From Prevotella sp. (GTDB lineage: Bacteria; Bacteroidota; Bacteroidia; Bacteroidales; Bacteroidaceae), in the NCBI GenBank assembly GCA_016901395.1, contig JAEAMQ010000024.1, positions 84,682 to 148,681 of the forward strand: 64,000 nt of DNA, read 5' to 3'. Every line of letters starts with the position of its first letter. Within the stretch, counting starts at the first letter, position 1. The translations under genes and the position numbers were made by a program. Below are positions 33,944 to 43,490 of this stretch, piece after piece. The notes beneath the pieces are model-generated. The model worked only from the letters and a program-made list of their open reading frames with translations, searched no databases and was not told where the DNA came from.

Positions 33944-34219
33944 TTATTTGTTTACTTCGGCTTCAAACTCTGCACCGGGGTTAAACTTTACAACGGTCTT
34001 AGCAGCAATCTGAATTTTCTTGCCTGTTGAAGGGTTCACGCCCTGACGAGCGGGACGCTCCTTGGTAGCGAAAGTACCGAAACCAACGAGTTGTACCTTA
34101 TCACCAGCTACCAATGCTTCCTTGATAGCACCTGTTGTAGCGTCAAGAGCCTTCTTGGCATCAGCTCCGCTCAGGCCTGCAGCCTCAGCAATCTTCTTTA
34201 CTAATTCTGTCTTGTTCAT
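33944..34219 (-). CDS. HU-family DNA-binding protein
   Basis: The 91-residue protein has the HU/IHF fold: helical N-terminus (NKTELVKKIAEAAGLSGADAK), then the beta-arm GFGTFATKERPARQGVNPSTG with the intercalating proline, and IAAKTVVKFNPG. It binds and bends DNA as a dimer and organises the nucleoid. It lacks the long C-terminal extensions of some Bacteroidetes HU variants. It is a single gene with a consensus promoter. Confidence 0.96.
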   Translation of the reverse strand: MNKTELVKKIAEAAGLSGADAKKALDATTGAIKEALVAGDKVQLVGFGTFATKERPARQGVNPSTGKKIQIAAKTVVKFNPGAEFEAEVNK

Positions 34220-34272
34220 AATTTTTATTTATTAAGTGAATATAATCTTACGGGATTATTGTTATTTTGTCG

Positions 34273-34303
34273 CAAATATAGGCTATTCCTTTCATAATTC
34301 AAA
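34273..34303 (-). promoter_or_regulatory. Promoter of the HU gene
   Basis: Minus strand: TTTG (34300-34303), 19 bp, TATATTTG (34273-34280). One of the best consensus matches in the window. Confidence 0.85.
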
Positions 34304-34385
34304 AAAAAAATTAAGAAAAGTGATGCACAACCTTAAAAAATATCCTAAAACATCTGTTTTATAGCTGATTAACGGACTTTTTTCG

Positions 34386-34393
34386 TAATTTTG
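34386..34393 (+). promoter_or_regulatory. -7 element for the rhomboid-EEP operon
   Basis: TAATTTTG, 38 bp upstream of the rhomboid ATG. The -33 region (TTTTATAGC) is only a partial match. Confidence 0.5.
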
Positions 34394-34431
34394 CAACGTT
34401 TTTAAAAGTAAAAGAAGATTTATAAAATATT

Positions 34432-35352
34432 ATGCCCAATATTCCGACAGTCACCAAGAACTTGTTAATCATTAACATCTTGGCCTTCATTGCTATGCAG
34501 GTACTTAGGCAGGTGGCCGGCATTGATCTCAACGATTTGTGTGGTCTGCATTTCTTCATGGCCTCCAACTTCCATATCTATCAACTCGTGACCTATATGT
34601 TTATGCACGGTGGATGGGAACATATCATTCTAAACATGTTTATGCTTTGGATGTTTGGTGCTGTGGTGGAGCATGTGTGGGGTGCGAAGAAATTCCTTTT
34701 TTATTACATTTTCTGTGGGATTGGTGCTGGCATTATGCAGGAGATTGCACAGTTTTTCTGGGTTTACTATATGCTCAACGGGCAGCAGCCGTTGGCTATC
34801 AGTGAGAGTTTCAGCGTGATGCAGCAGCTATCGGTGCAGCTCGACGGTCTCACCACGGTGGGTGCCTCGGGTGCTATCTATGCTTTATTGTTGGCCTTTG
34901 GCATGCTTTTTCCCGAGCAGAAGATGTTTATTATTCCCATTCCCATCCCCATCAAGGCCAAATGGATGATTCTTGGCTCCATTGCTGTAGAGCTCTTTTC
35001 GGCCATGGCAACCCCCGGCGACAATGTAGCCCATCTGGCCCATCTTGGAGGCATGGTGTTTGGCTTCTTCCTGATACGCTATTGGCGAAGTCATCCAGGC
35101 AGTGAATACGCCACCAATGGCGGCACACAGTTTTTCAACGACCTGAAATCGAAGTGGGACCGGCATGCTCATCGGCGTGACGGAGGGGCCTCTTCGGCCC
35201 ATGATTCGGGCAATCCTGATTGGCAATACAATGCTGACAAGAAGGCCACGCAGGAAGAGACCGACCGTATCCTTGATAAAATCAGGAAAAGTGGATACGA
35301 CAGCCTTACCAAGGAAGAGAAACAAACGCTCTTCGACCAAAGCAAGAAATGA
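34432..35352 (+). CDS. Rhomboid-family intramembrane serine protease
   Basis: The 306-residue protein has six membrane helices. Catalytic Ser146 lies in GASGAIY and His204 in AHLAHLGGMVFG, the rhomboid dyad; the loop motif HGGWEHIILNMFML is also typical. It cleaves membrane proteins within their transmembrane segment. The C-terminal 80 residues are polar and charged (SKWDRHAHRRDGG.., ILDKIRKSGYDSLTKEEKQ), as in Bacteroidetes rhomboids. The stop overlaps the next gene by 4 bp. Confidence 0.93.
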   Translation: MPNIPTVTKNLLIINILAFIAMQVLRQVAGIDLNDLCGLHFFMASNFHIYQLVTYMFMHGGWEHIILNMFMLWMFGAVVEHVWGAKKFLFYYIFCGIGAGIMQEIAQFFWVYYMLNGQQPLAISESFSVMQQLSVQLDGLTTVGASGAIYALLLAFGMLFPEQKMFIIPIPIPIKAKWMILGSIAVELFSAMATPGDNVAHLAHLGGMVFGFFLIRYWRSHPGSEYATNGGTQFFNDLKSKWDRHAHRRDGGASSAHDSGNPDWQYNADKKATQEETDRILDKIRKSGYDSLTKEEKQTLFDQSKK

Positions 35353-36449
35353 TCAAGAAGCTCAAAGCATTTACCCTGCAAATGATCGCAGGAGCCAATA
35401 TCGCGACGATCATTATCATGCTGGCCGTGGGCTATTCTGACCGTCTCAACCCAGTGTCGTTTCCACTGTTGTGTAATGCGGGGCTAACCTTTCCCATCTT
35501 CTTGATCATCAACTTCGGTTTCCTTGTTTTCTGGTTGATATTCAAGATGCGTGGAGCGCTGATACCTTTCCTCGGTTTTCTCATTTGTTACGTGCCCATC
35601 CGCAAGTATTGTCCGATGAACATCAGCCATGAGCCTCCTGCCGGTGCAATCAAGATATTGTCGTATAATGTTTGGTATTTTGCCGGATGGGAGGATCAGC
35701 CCGGAGAGCCCAACCCCATTTTGGAGTATATCAAGGATCAGAATGCTGATATTGTATGTCTGCAGGAGTCGGCAACCAACGAAGTCGGGCAGAATAAGAT
35801 AGACTCCATTCTCAATCCCATCTATCAATATCGAGATACGGCACAGCGCAGCAAGGGAGACTGTATCAGTATCTTCAGCAAATACCCTATACTCTCCAAG
35901 GAGCATATCGACTATGAGTCGAAGGGTAACATCAGTGCTGCGTTCAAATTGATGATAGATGGAACGGAAGTGCTGGTTATCAATAATCATCTGGAGTCCA
36001 CGGGGTTAAGTGCTGATGACAAGCATCAGTTCAAGACCATGCTGAAAGGTGATATGAAGGTGGATACGGCCGAGATGACCTCCAAACTTCTTATCCGCAA
36101 ACTGGCCAAAGCCACTGTGACGCGTGCTCCTGAGGCAGAAGCTGTGGCACGCTATATGGCTTATCATCGCAATATGCCTATTATCGTGTGTGGTGATTTC
36201 AATGATAGCCCCATCTCCTACGCACATAGAACGATAGGCAAAGACCTCACAGACTGTTACATCGAAACGGCGTTTGGCCCAGGTATCAGCTATCATCACA
36301 ATGGCTTCTATGTGCGCATTGATAATATCATGTGTTCCTCTGATTTTGAGCCTTATGCGTGCCGTGTAGACAACTCTATCAAGGCATCTGACCATTACCC
36401 CATAATGTGTTGGTTGAAAAAACGGAGTAAAAGCTCAAAAAATGAGTAA
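35349..36449 (+). CDS. Membrane-anchored endonuclease/exonuclease/phosphatase (EEP) family protein
   Basis: The 366-residue protein has about three N-terminal membrane helices (ANIATIIIMLAVGYS, PIFLIINFGFLVFWLIF, LIPFLGFLICYV) followed by an EEP domain. Metal and catalytic motifs are LSYNVW, LQESA, NNHLES, GDFNDSP and SDHYPI, all in order. EEP enzymes hydrolyse phosphodiesters of DNA, RNA, lipids or inositol phosphates. With the domain outside the membrane, the substrate is likely periplasmic, but it cannot be named. Translational coupling to the rhomboid gene (ATGA overlap) is conserved in relatives as far as I recall. Confidence 0.88.
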   Translation: MIKKLKAFTLQMIAGANIATIIIMLAVGYSDRLNPVSFPLLCNAGLTFPIFLIINFGFLVFWLIFKMRGALIPFLGFLICYVPIRKYCPMNISHEPPAGAIKILSYNVWYFAGWEDQPGEPNPILEYIKDQNADIVCLQESATNEVGQNKIDSILNPIYQYRDTAQRSKGDCISIFSKYPILSKEHIDYESKGNISAAFKLMIDGTEVLVINNHLESTGLSADDKHQFKTMLKGDMKVDTAEMTSKLLIRKLAKATVTRAPEAEAVARYMAYHRNMPIIVCGDFNDSPISYAHRTIGKDLTDCYIETAFGPGISYHHNGFYVRIDNIMCSSDFEPYACRVDNSIKASDHYPIMCWLKKRSKSSKNE

Positions 36450-36488
36450 TTTAAGCGCTATAAATTTCTCAAAAGTCGAAAAATGTAG

Positions 36489-36496
36489 TATCTTTG
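36489..36496 (+). promoter_or_regulatory. -7 element of the secDF promoter
   Basis: TATCTTTG, 49 bp upstream of the secDF ATG. No clear TTTG partner. Confidence 0.5.
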
Positions 36497-36545
36497 CATA
36501 TCTTATAGGGAATTAATAGAAAAATAAATAAATATTACTAACAAA

Positions 36546-39542
36546 ATGCAAAACAAAGGAATTGTAATTGTAACCGCCGTCTTACTGACGCTTGCAAGCA
36601 TCTTCTATTTGTCTTTCTCGTTCGCCACAAGGTATTATGACGGACAGGCAGCCAAGCTGAAGGACCCTATTGCGCAGCAGGATTATAAGGATTCTGTGAA
36701 GTATTTGGGTATTTACAGCTACCAGAAGTGCCTTGAGACTCAGATAGGTCTTGGTTTGGACCTGAAAGGCGGTATGAACGTCATCCTGGAGATTTCTGTT
36801 CCGGATGTTGTCGAAATGCTTGCCGATCACAAGACGGATGCGGCTTTTACCAAGTCTATGAACGAAGCCCGTAAGGAGCAAGAGACTTCACAGGGTGATT
36901 TCATCTCTCTCTTCATCAATGCCTACCATAAGAACGCGCCTGGACATCGCCTTGCAGAGGTGTTTGCCACACAGCAGTTGCAGGGTAAGGTGTCCCCGAC
37001 CAGTTCGGACAAGGACGTGGAGAAGGTGTTGCGCTCAGAGGTTTCGGCTGCTATCGACAACTCTTTCAATGTGGTCCGTACCCGTATCGACCAGTTTGGT
37101 GTGGTACAGCCCAACATCCAGAAAGTGCAGGGTGCCGAGGGTCGCATCATGGTGGAGATGCCTGGCATCAAGGAACCGGAGCGTATGCGCAAACTCTTGC
37201 AGGGTAGCGCCAACCTGGAGTTCTGGGAGACTTACAATGCCTCAGAGGTGATTCCTTACCTTTCACAGTTGGATACCCGCATGGCCAATGGCGATCAGGA
37301 TACCACTACTGTGAAGGATAGCACCAAAACTGCAGCCAAAACCGTTGCTCAGACTGCCAAACCCAAGTTCCAGCTGAAGGGTGCCAGCAAGAAAGCCGAG
37401 GTGAAGACTACTCCCGACGCTCAGTTGGCACAGGCCAAGAAACTTCATCCGTTACTTGCCATGTTGCAGACGACGGGCGGACAGAGCCTTAGTGTGGTGG
37501 GTTACGCCAGCATTCGCGATACTGCAGCCATCAACAAGATTATCTACAGCCCGCTGGCCAAGCAGGTGTTGCCCACAGATTTGAAGCTTCTTTGGAGTGC
37601 CAAACCTGCCGACGGCATCCAGGCCAAGAATATTTTCGAGCTTCATGCACTGAAGGTCACGACCACCAATGGGCGCGCTCCACTGGAGGGTGATGTGGTG
37701 ACTGATGCGTCAGACCAGTTTAACAACCTGACCGGTCAGCCCGAAGTGAGCATGACGATGAACTCTGAGGGTGCACGTCGCTGGGCCGAACTGACCAAGG
37801 CCAATGTGGGCAAGGCCATCGCTATCGTCCTCGACGGTGTGGTTTACTCTGCTCCTCGTGTCAACAGTGAGATTGATGGAGGCCAGTCTTCCATCTCTGG
37901 TAACTTCACTATCGAGGATACCAAGGACTTGGCCAACACCTTGAAGTCGGGTCGTATGCCGGCTCCTGCACACATCGTACAGGAAGAAGTGGTAGGTCCT
38001 ACACTGGGTGCACAGTCCATCCAGCAGGGTATTGTTTCATTTATCATTGCTTTCGTGCTGTTGATTTTCTACATGATTGCCATGTATAACTTCATTCCCG
38101 GTTCGATTGCAGTAGGTGCTCTGCTCATCAACGTATTCTTCACCCTTGGTATTCTTACCTCATTCCAGGCGGCCTTGACGATGTCGGGTATTGCCGGTAT
38201 GGTGCTCTCGCTGGGTACTGCGGTCGATGCCAACGTGCTGATTTATGAGCGTATCAAGGAAGAGCTGCGTGGCGGTAAGGGCATGAAGCAGGCCATTAGT
38301 GCGGGTTACAGCAATGCTTTCTCGGCTATCTTCGACTCCAACCTGACCTCTCTGATTACGGGTGTCATCCTTTATGTCTTCGGTACAGGTCCCATCCGTG
38401 GCTTTGCTACGACCTGGATCATCGGTATCGTCTGCTCTTTCTTCAGTGCCGTATACCTCACACGTTTGGTTTACGAGTATCAGTTGAAGAAGGATAAGTG
38501 GCAAAACCTGAAGTTCTGGACGGGTATTTCCAAGAATATGATGCAGGACACAGACATCAAGTTCATGTCCATGTATAAGAAGACCTTCACGTTGGCTGTT
38601 GCTGCCTTGGTGATTTTCATCGGAAGTTTCTTTGTCCGCGGCCTTGCCCAGAGCATTGATTTCACAGGTGGACGCAACTTTGTCATTGCCTTTGAGAAGA
38701 CCACACAGCCCGAAGAGGTGCGTGAGGTGTTGGCTAAGACATTCCCCAACTCTACTACCAGTGCTCTTTCACTGGGTACAGACAACAAGACCATTCGTGT
38801 ATCCACCAACTATAAGATAGAGTCCAGCAATCCTGCTGTGGACAACGAGGTGGAGAATATGCTTTACAACGGATTGAAGAAAGACGGACTCGTGAGTCAG
38901 AAGAGTGTAGAGGCCTTCAAGAATCCGGATGTCCGTCAGGGAGGTTCCATCATCAGCTCCTCCAAGGTAGGACCATCTGTGGCAAAGGACGTGACATACG
39001 GCGCCATCGTCAGTGTGCTTATCGCCTTGTTGGCCATCTTCCTTTACATCCTGCTTCGTTTCCGCAATGTGGCTTTCTCCGTTGGCTCAACCATAGCACT
39101 TACATTCGATGCCGTGACCGTCATCGGTCTGTTCTCTGTGCTCCAGGGTGTGCTGCCCTTCTCTTTGGAGGTCGACCAGACATTCATTGGTGCCGTGCTG
39201 ACGGTGATAGGTTACTCTATCAACGATAAGGTGGTGGTGTTCGACCGTATCCGTGAGAACCTTCGCCTGCATCCCAAGCACGATATTCAGGTATTGTTCA
39301 ATGACTCTATCAACCAGACGTTGGCCCGTACCATCAACACTTCCTTCTCTACGTTGATTGTGTTGCTGTGTATCCTGTTCCTCGGTGGTAAGAGCATTCA
39401 GCCGTTTGCTTTCGCTATGACCATCGGTGTAGTATTTGGAACCTTGAGTTCCATCTTCATTGCTTCCCCCATTGCCTATCTGGTGATGGGTCGCAAGATC
39501 AGTGACCGCCGTATCAGCGAAGGAGAGGTTGCTGCAGCCTGA
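36546..39542 (+). CDS. secDF: Fused protein translocase subunit SecDF
   Basis: The 998-residue single chain combines SecD (to about 640) and SecF. The first helix is at residues 5-25, then the periplasmic P1 head with GLGLDLKGGMNV, and a helix block beginning IVSFIIAFVLLIFYM with the GTAVDANVLIYERIKEEL motif carrying the proton-path Asp. The SecF half starts near FTLAVAALVIFIGSF, with SIDFTGGRNF and YSINDKVVVFDRIREN. SecDF uses the proton gradient to pull translocating proteins out of SecYEG. The P1 head has a lysine/alanine-rich insertion at about 250-300 (TVKDSTKTAAKTVAQTAK), typical of Bacteroidetes SecD. Confidence 0.97.
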   Translation: MQNKGIVIVTAVLLTLASIFYLSFSFATRYYDGQAAKLKDPIAQQDYKDSVKYLGIYSYQKCLETQIGLGLDLKGGMNVILEISVPDVVEMLADHKTDAAFTKSMNEARKEQETSQGDFISLFINAYHKNAPGHRLAEVFATQQLQGKVSPTSSDKDVEKVLRSEVSAAIDNSFNVVRTRIDQFGVVQPNIQKVQGAEGRIMVEMPGIKEPERMRKLLQGSANLEFWETYNASEVIPYLSQLDTRMANGDQDTTTVKDSTKTAAKTVAQTAKPKFQLKGASKKAEVKTTPDAQLAQAKKLHPLLAMLQTTGGQSLSVVGYASIRDTAAINKIIYSPLAKQVLPTDLKLLWSAKPADGIQAKNIFELHALKVTTTNGRAPLEGDVVTDASDQFNNLTGQPEVSMTMNSEGARRWAELTKANVGKAIAIVLDGVVYSAPRVNSEIDGGQSSISGNFTIEDTKDLANTLKSGRMPAPAHIVQEEVVGPTLGAQSIQQGIVSFIIAFVLLIFYMIAMYNFIPGSIAVGALLINVFFTLGILTSFQAALTMSGIAGMVLSLGTAVDANVLIYERIKEELRGGKGMKQAISAGYSNAFSAIFDSNLTSLITGVILYVFGTGPIRGFATTWIIGIVCSFFSAVYLTRLVYEYQLKKDKWQNLKFWTGISKNMMQDTDIKFMSMYKKTFTLAVAALVIFIGSFFVRGLAQSIDFTGGRNFVIAFEKTTQPEEVREVLAKTFPNSTTSALSLGTDNKTIRVSTNYKIESSNPAVDNEVENMLYNGLKKDGLVSQKSVEAFKNPDVRQGGSIISSSKVGPSVAKDVTYGAIVSVLIALLAIFLYILLRFRNVAFSVGSTIALTFDAVTVIGLFSVLQGVLPFSLEVDQTFIGAVLTVIGYSINDKVVVFDRIRENLRLHPKHDIQVLFNDSINQTLARTINTSFSTLIVLLCILFLGGKSIQPFAFAMTIGVVFGTLSSIFIASPIAYLVMGRKISDRRISEGEVAAA

Positions 39543-39603
39543 TATTGAGAGATCCACATTAGAATATATTCCTTTTTAACAAAGGTAATCCTATCATTAA
39601 AAA

Positions 39604-39642
39604 CCATCTCCTGCAATTCATATTGCAAGAGATGGCTTTTTT
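39604..39642 (+). terminator. Terminator of secDF
   Basis: CCATCTC-TGCAAT pairs with ATTGCA-GAGATGG (one C/A mismatch) around loop TCAT, followed by CTTTTTT. Confidence 0.92.
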
Positions 39643-39690
39643 GTTTGAGAGTTCTGTTTTTAGAAGAATGTTACATATTACCATATAGAT

Positions 39691-42192
39691 ATGACAAACT
39701 TGAAAGTATTTGTATGCTCAGCATTAATGTTGATGTTCTATGGTCAGCAGACCATTGGAGCCACGCATTACATCCCTCAAGTCCTTAATGAGAAAGACAG
39801 TGTCATCACCGATAGCGTGAAAGGCAAGAAGGACAAGAACAGTAAGAAAGAAGATAAGAAAGAAACCGACTATGACAAACTGCTAAAAAAAGGAGGTAGT
39901 TTTCAGCAGGGCCTTTTTGGTGTTCGCCATATTGAGAAAGACTGGTATTTTGAGATTCCGGAGAGTGTGCTGGGCAGATTGTTAATGTCTGTGACTCGGT
40001 TTGCCACTGTGCCCGAAGGGTTCAGTAAACTCACCGGCGAGGAGGTGCAGACCAATACCATTTATTTTGAACAGCATGACGAGAAGACGTTGTTGCTGCG
40101 CTCCTTTGTCCGTTCTACCTATTCTAAGAAAGGAGACCACATCGCTTCGCTGGTAGACAAGGCTACGGTCAACCCAATCATTGATAAATTTGATATCATA
40201 GGGCGCAATCCCAAGACCAAGGACATGCTCATCAAGGTTACGTCCTTGTTTGCCACCGACAACAAAATAGGCGGTTTTACCAGTTCTGACCGAAACATCA
40301 TACAACTTGGAGCACTCAAACCCGAGTTGACCTTTATTGATACGATGCGCGTCTATCCCATAAATATTGAGGTATCCACACTCCGTACCTATACAGTTTC
40401 CTCGGGCAGGATGCCTTCTGCCGCAACCGGATTTTCCACCTTGTCTCTCAATACCAGCATCGTGGAGCTGCCCGAGAAACCCATGCAGGCCCGTTGGGCC
40501 GATGAGCGTGTGGGATATTTTACCAATAGCATCACCGAATTTTCGGATGACGACCCTTCTATTAAGGAGGCTATCATCTCGCGCTATCGCCTTGTGCCGA
40601 AGAACAAGAAGGCTTATGCGGCCGGAAAACTTGTGGAACCGGAGAAGCAAATCGTATATTATATTGATCCGGCGACACCCAAGAAATGGGTGCCTTATCT
40701 CATTCAGGGTATCAATGATTGGAACGTTGCCTTTGAGGCTGCCGGATTCAAGAATGCCATAATCGGTAAGGAATGGCCCAACGACCCCACAATGAGCGTT
40801 GACGATGCCCGATACTGTGTGTTGAGGTATCTTCCGTCGGAGAGTGAGAATGCTTACGGACCGCGTATTGTAGACCCTCGTAGTGGGGAAATCATAGAGA
40901 GCCACATCTGTTGGTACCATAATGTGATGAACCTTATCCGAAAATGGTATATCACTCAATGCGGGCCACTCGACAAGCGGGCGCAGAAGTGGGACATCGA
41001 TGATGAACTGATGGGCCAGCTCATCCGCTTCGTCTCATCGCATGAAGTAGGGCATACGCTTGGCTTGCGCCACAATATGATAGCGTCATCCGCAACCCCT
41101 GTAGAGAAGCTGCGTGACAAGGCATGGGTGGAGAAATACGGGCATACTTCAAGTATCATGGACTATGCACGCTTTAACTATGTAGCCCAGCCCGAAGACA
41201 ACATCTCCCCCCGAGGGCTCTTCCCCCGTATTAACGACTATGACAAATGGGCCATCAAATGGGGATATCAGTATCGTCCGGAGTTTAAGACACCCGCCGA
41301 CGAACAGAAGGTTTTGCGCACGGAGGTAACCCGGATGCTCAAGGATAACATCCGTTTGCGCTATTGTGGTGACGAAGGAAAGGGACAAGACCCCCGCTCG
41401 CAGACCGAGGACCTTGGCGACAATGCGATGAAGGCAGGAGACTATGGTATTAAAAACTTGAAACGGGTGATGCAGAACATCGAAAAATGGACAGAGCAGC
41501 CTGACGATCAGACCGACAATCTCATGGACTTGCACAAAAGTGTGCGTGCGCAGTTCACCAGATATGCCACACACGTGCAGCGCTACCTGAACGGGCAGTA
41601 TACCAACAACACTCCCGGCGATGTAAGACACGCCACTGTACCCAAGGCCCTGCAGCAGGAAGCCATAGACTGGATGAGCCGCAATGTCTTCGATGCGCCG
41701 TTGTGGCTCTATCCTGACAGGCTCGTAAGCAAACTGGGTATTGATGCAGAAGATGAGCTGAACAACCGATGCACGACAGTACTTGCATATTTGTTGTCTC
41801 CCGGCATGTTGTATAATCAGGAGAAAAACGGCCTCACGGCCACAAGCCCTTATCCTGTAGACGAGTATCTCAACGATGTCTTCAAGGCTGCTTGGAAGCC
41901 TATGTCGGCTACCGACTCGCGGCGAAATACCTATCGCAGACAGTTGGAGCGGTCTTATCTGAACTTCTTAAACACTATCATCAATCCCACAGAGAAGCAG
42001 CTGACGGGGCTGGCTATCAACGCACAGCGTTCAGATGCGGTGATCTATGCATTGCAACACCTCTCTACCATTGAGGCATTCTGCAAGCAGCAACGGTCAA
42101 AACAACAGGGCAACGACATTAATGCGCTCCATTATGATAATATTCTGTTGCAACTGAATAAAATCAGAGAAGAATATAATAAGGTGAAATAA
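39691..42192 (+). CDS. Exported zinc-dependent metalloprotease (DUF5117/DUF4953-type)
   Basis: The 833-residue protein has a signal peptide (VFVCSALMLMFYGQQTIGA) and a lysine-rich stretch (GKKDKNSKKEDKKE) after it. HEVGHTLGLRHN at 451-462 is the extended HExxHxxGxxH metzincin zinc site (His451, His455, His461; Glu452). The N-terminal FQQGLFGVRHIEKDWYFEI and the region SSEMDYARFNY-like (SIMDYARFNY) match the large Bacteroidetes metalloprotease family with DUF5117/DUF5118 flanking domains. It is probably periplasmic or surface-exposed; its substrate is unknown. It stands alone between terminators. Confidence 0.88.
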   Translation: MTNLKVFVCSALMLMFYGQQTIGATHYIPQVLNEKDSVITDSVKGKKDKNSKKEDKKETDYDKLLKKGGSFQQGLFGVRHIEKDWYFEIPESVLGRLLMSVTRFATVPEGFSKLTGEEVQTNTIYFEQHDEKTLLLRSFVRSTYSKKGDHIASLVDKATVNPIIDKFDIIGRNPKTKDMLIKVTSLFATDNKIGGFTSSDRNIIQLGALKPELTFIDTMRVYPINIEVSTLRTYTVSSGRMPSAATGFSTLSLNTSIVELPEKPMQARWADERVGYFTNSITEFSDDDPSIKEAIISRYRLVPKNKKAYAAGKLVEPEKQIVYYIDPATPKKWVPYLIQGINDWNVAFEAAGFKNAIIGKEWPNDPTMSVDDARYCVLRYLPSESENAYGPRIVDPRSGEIIESHICWYHNVMNLIRKWYITQCGPLDKRAQKWDIDDELMGQLIRFVSSHEVGHTLGLRHNMIASSATPVEKLRDKAWVEKYGHTSSIMDYARFNYVAQPEDNISPRGLFPRINDYDKWAIKWGYQYRPEFKTPADEQKVLRTEVTRMLKDNIRLRYCGDEGKGQDPRSQTEDLGDNAMKAGDYGIKNLKRVMQNIEKWTEQPDDQTDNLMDLHKSVRAQFTRYATHVQRYLNGQYTNNTPGDVRHATVPKALQQEAIDWMSRNVFDAPLWLYPDRLVSKLGIDAEDELNNRCTTVLAYLLSPGMLYNQEKNGLTATSPYPVDEYLNDVFKAAWKPMSATDSRRNTYRRQLERSYLNFLNTIINPTEKQLTGLAINAQRSDAVIYALQHLSTIEAFCKQQRSKQQGNDINALHYDNILLQLNKIREEYNKVK

Positions 42193-42213
42193 CAGGGAGC
42201 AATCCATCCGGAG

Positions 42214-42255
42214 GGTCCGTAAGAAGAGCTGTAAGCTTGTCTTACGGACCTTTCT
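42214..42255 (+). terminator. Terminator of the metalloprotease gene
   Basis: GGTCCGTAAGA (42214-42224) pairs with TCTTACGGACC (42240-42250), an 11-bp perfect stem, followed by TTTCTTTTTC. Confidence 0.9.
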
Positions 42256-42550
42256 TTTTCTCCCAACGGTGTCGGATGTGACAGGCTGAATGTGTGCCCA
42301 AGGCTTGCTGCCGGTGATTTCTCGGCCATTCAGCCCGCCCGTGTCTCTCTAACCTTCTAATCGGTCGGGAAGTCCTTCTGCCACCACATGAGAAACAAAA
42401 ATTCTTGTTGAAAGAATTTGAACAAAGGTGAAAAATGCAGAGGTGTGGAAGGAACGAGCGCAGGGAATGTCGGAAAATGAGGCAAAATAGGGGATGTTGT
42501 AATAGTTTGATAACCAGCATCTTGTAATATATTGACAAATATTGGTTTTG

Positions 42551-42638
42551 CGAATACTATCTAATCGCATCACGAATACTATCTAATCGCACCACGATTA
42601 GTACCTGATTGCACACCGATTTGTGCCTTATAGCAGGA
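42551..42638. repeat. Tandem array, four 22-bp degenerate units
   Basis: Units start at 42551, 42573, 42595 and 42617. The first two differ at one base and contain CGAATACTATCTAATCGCA. The third reads CGATTAGTACCTGATTGCA, close to the 31729 array. The fourth has drifted (CGATTTGTGCCTTATAGCA). The period is exact throughout. The array is about 360 bp beyond the metalloprotease stop. Confidence 0.88.
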
Positions 42639-43117
42639 GAAAAAGTCCCCAAAACGTCTCAAAAGGCATATTTTGGCCCATCCAGAAGGCTAAGATGGCT
42701 CGATGATTCCCTCTTCATACCGTGAAAAAGATGATTTCTTCCTCTCACGTGAGAATAAGAAAACGCGCGATTTTGATGAAAAACCATGACAAGTGAGGCG
42801 AAAAACCGATGCCTCCTCAGTGTTGGCATCAGATAGATGTATCACACGGTTTCCAATCGGCCATCAGATTTCCGCCAGACGGATGTGATGGGCGAAGAGA
42901 ACGGGGAGTGATTATGCACAATGAGATTGTCTTGTCTTTGCCAACCCTCGAAGCGGAGTTGTGTCCCGGCAAAAGCCATAGTCTGGTATTGTCTTCCCTT
43001 GAACAAGATATAAGGTATATGGACAAGACGCTGTTCCGGGGCTTTCTTGCATGGGCCGATAACCACCCCTGCAAGCCGGTTGGGGAGGGACGAAGCGTCG
43101 CACTCTCTCATCAAAAA

Positions 43118-43169
43118 CGCCATAAACGCATTTTTATCTCATGAGATAAATAAAATTGCGTTTATGGCG
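43118..43169. repeat. 52-bp inverted repeat with inner palindrome
   Basis: Outer arms CGCCATAAACGCA (43118-43130) and TGCGTTTATGGCG (43157-43169) match over 13 bp. Between them lies the perfect 18-bp palindrome TTTATCTCATGAGATAAA (43133-43150). No target-site duplication is visible. It could be a recombination or binding site, or a cruciform-forming terminator. Confidence 0.75.
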
Positions 43170-43490
43170 AGCGAGGTTTCCTCCGTGCCGCCTTGCTGCA
43201 TCCCAGACTGTCCGGAGAGTTTCTTTATTTTTATTTTCGGTCAGCGCGGTGGAAAATGCCTATTTCAGAATCCCTTTTACTTTCCTGCTTCGCCAAGCAT
43301 TTAGCGAATATCCCTGCCGTCTGATTAGCCATAGGCAGGAACAATGAGAAACAATGATAAACTCTCCGGTGCCTGAAGCAATGCAGAATACTGCCGCATG
43401 GGTTCCGTGCTATGGGAAGGCAGGCGACGGACTGGGCAGTCCCTCCCTATGAGAAGGGCAGGGAGGGGTTGTTGCCATGGGCATCAGGCA

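Larger units (their letters stand above)
42193..43490. other. 1.3-kb gene-free region (terminator, 22-bp array, palindromes)
   Basis: Between the metalloprotease and susD, which converge, I see a terminator at 42214-42255, the 22-bp array at 42551-42638, a 12-bp perfect palindrome TCTCACGTGAGA at 42743-42754, the large inverted repeat at 43118-43169 and a hairpin CCCTCCCT..AGGGAGGG at 43441-43467. The segment 42800-43110 has overlapping open frames on both strands but no recognisable protein, start signal or codon preference. It may be a decayed gene. Confidence 0.65.

Noticed and set aside
42551..42638. 22-bp arrays as CRISPR remnants
   Set aside because: The units are contiguous with no unique spacers, they are shorter than CRISPR repeats, and no cas gene is present.
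42809..43144. Overlapping 80-110-codon frames on both strands
   Set aside because: No start signal, promoter, domain or codon preference favours either strand; kept only as a possible decayed gene.
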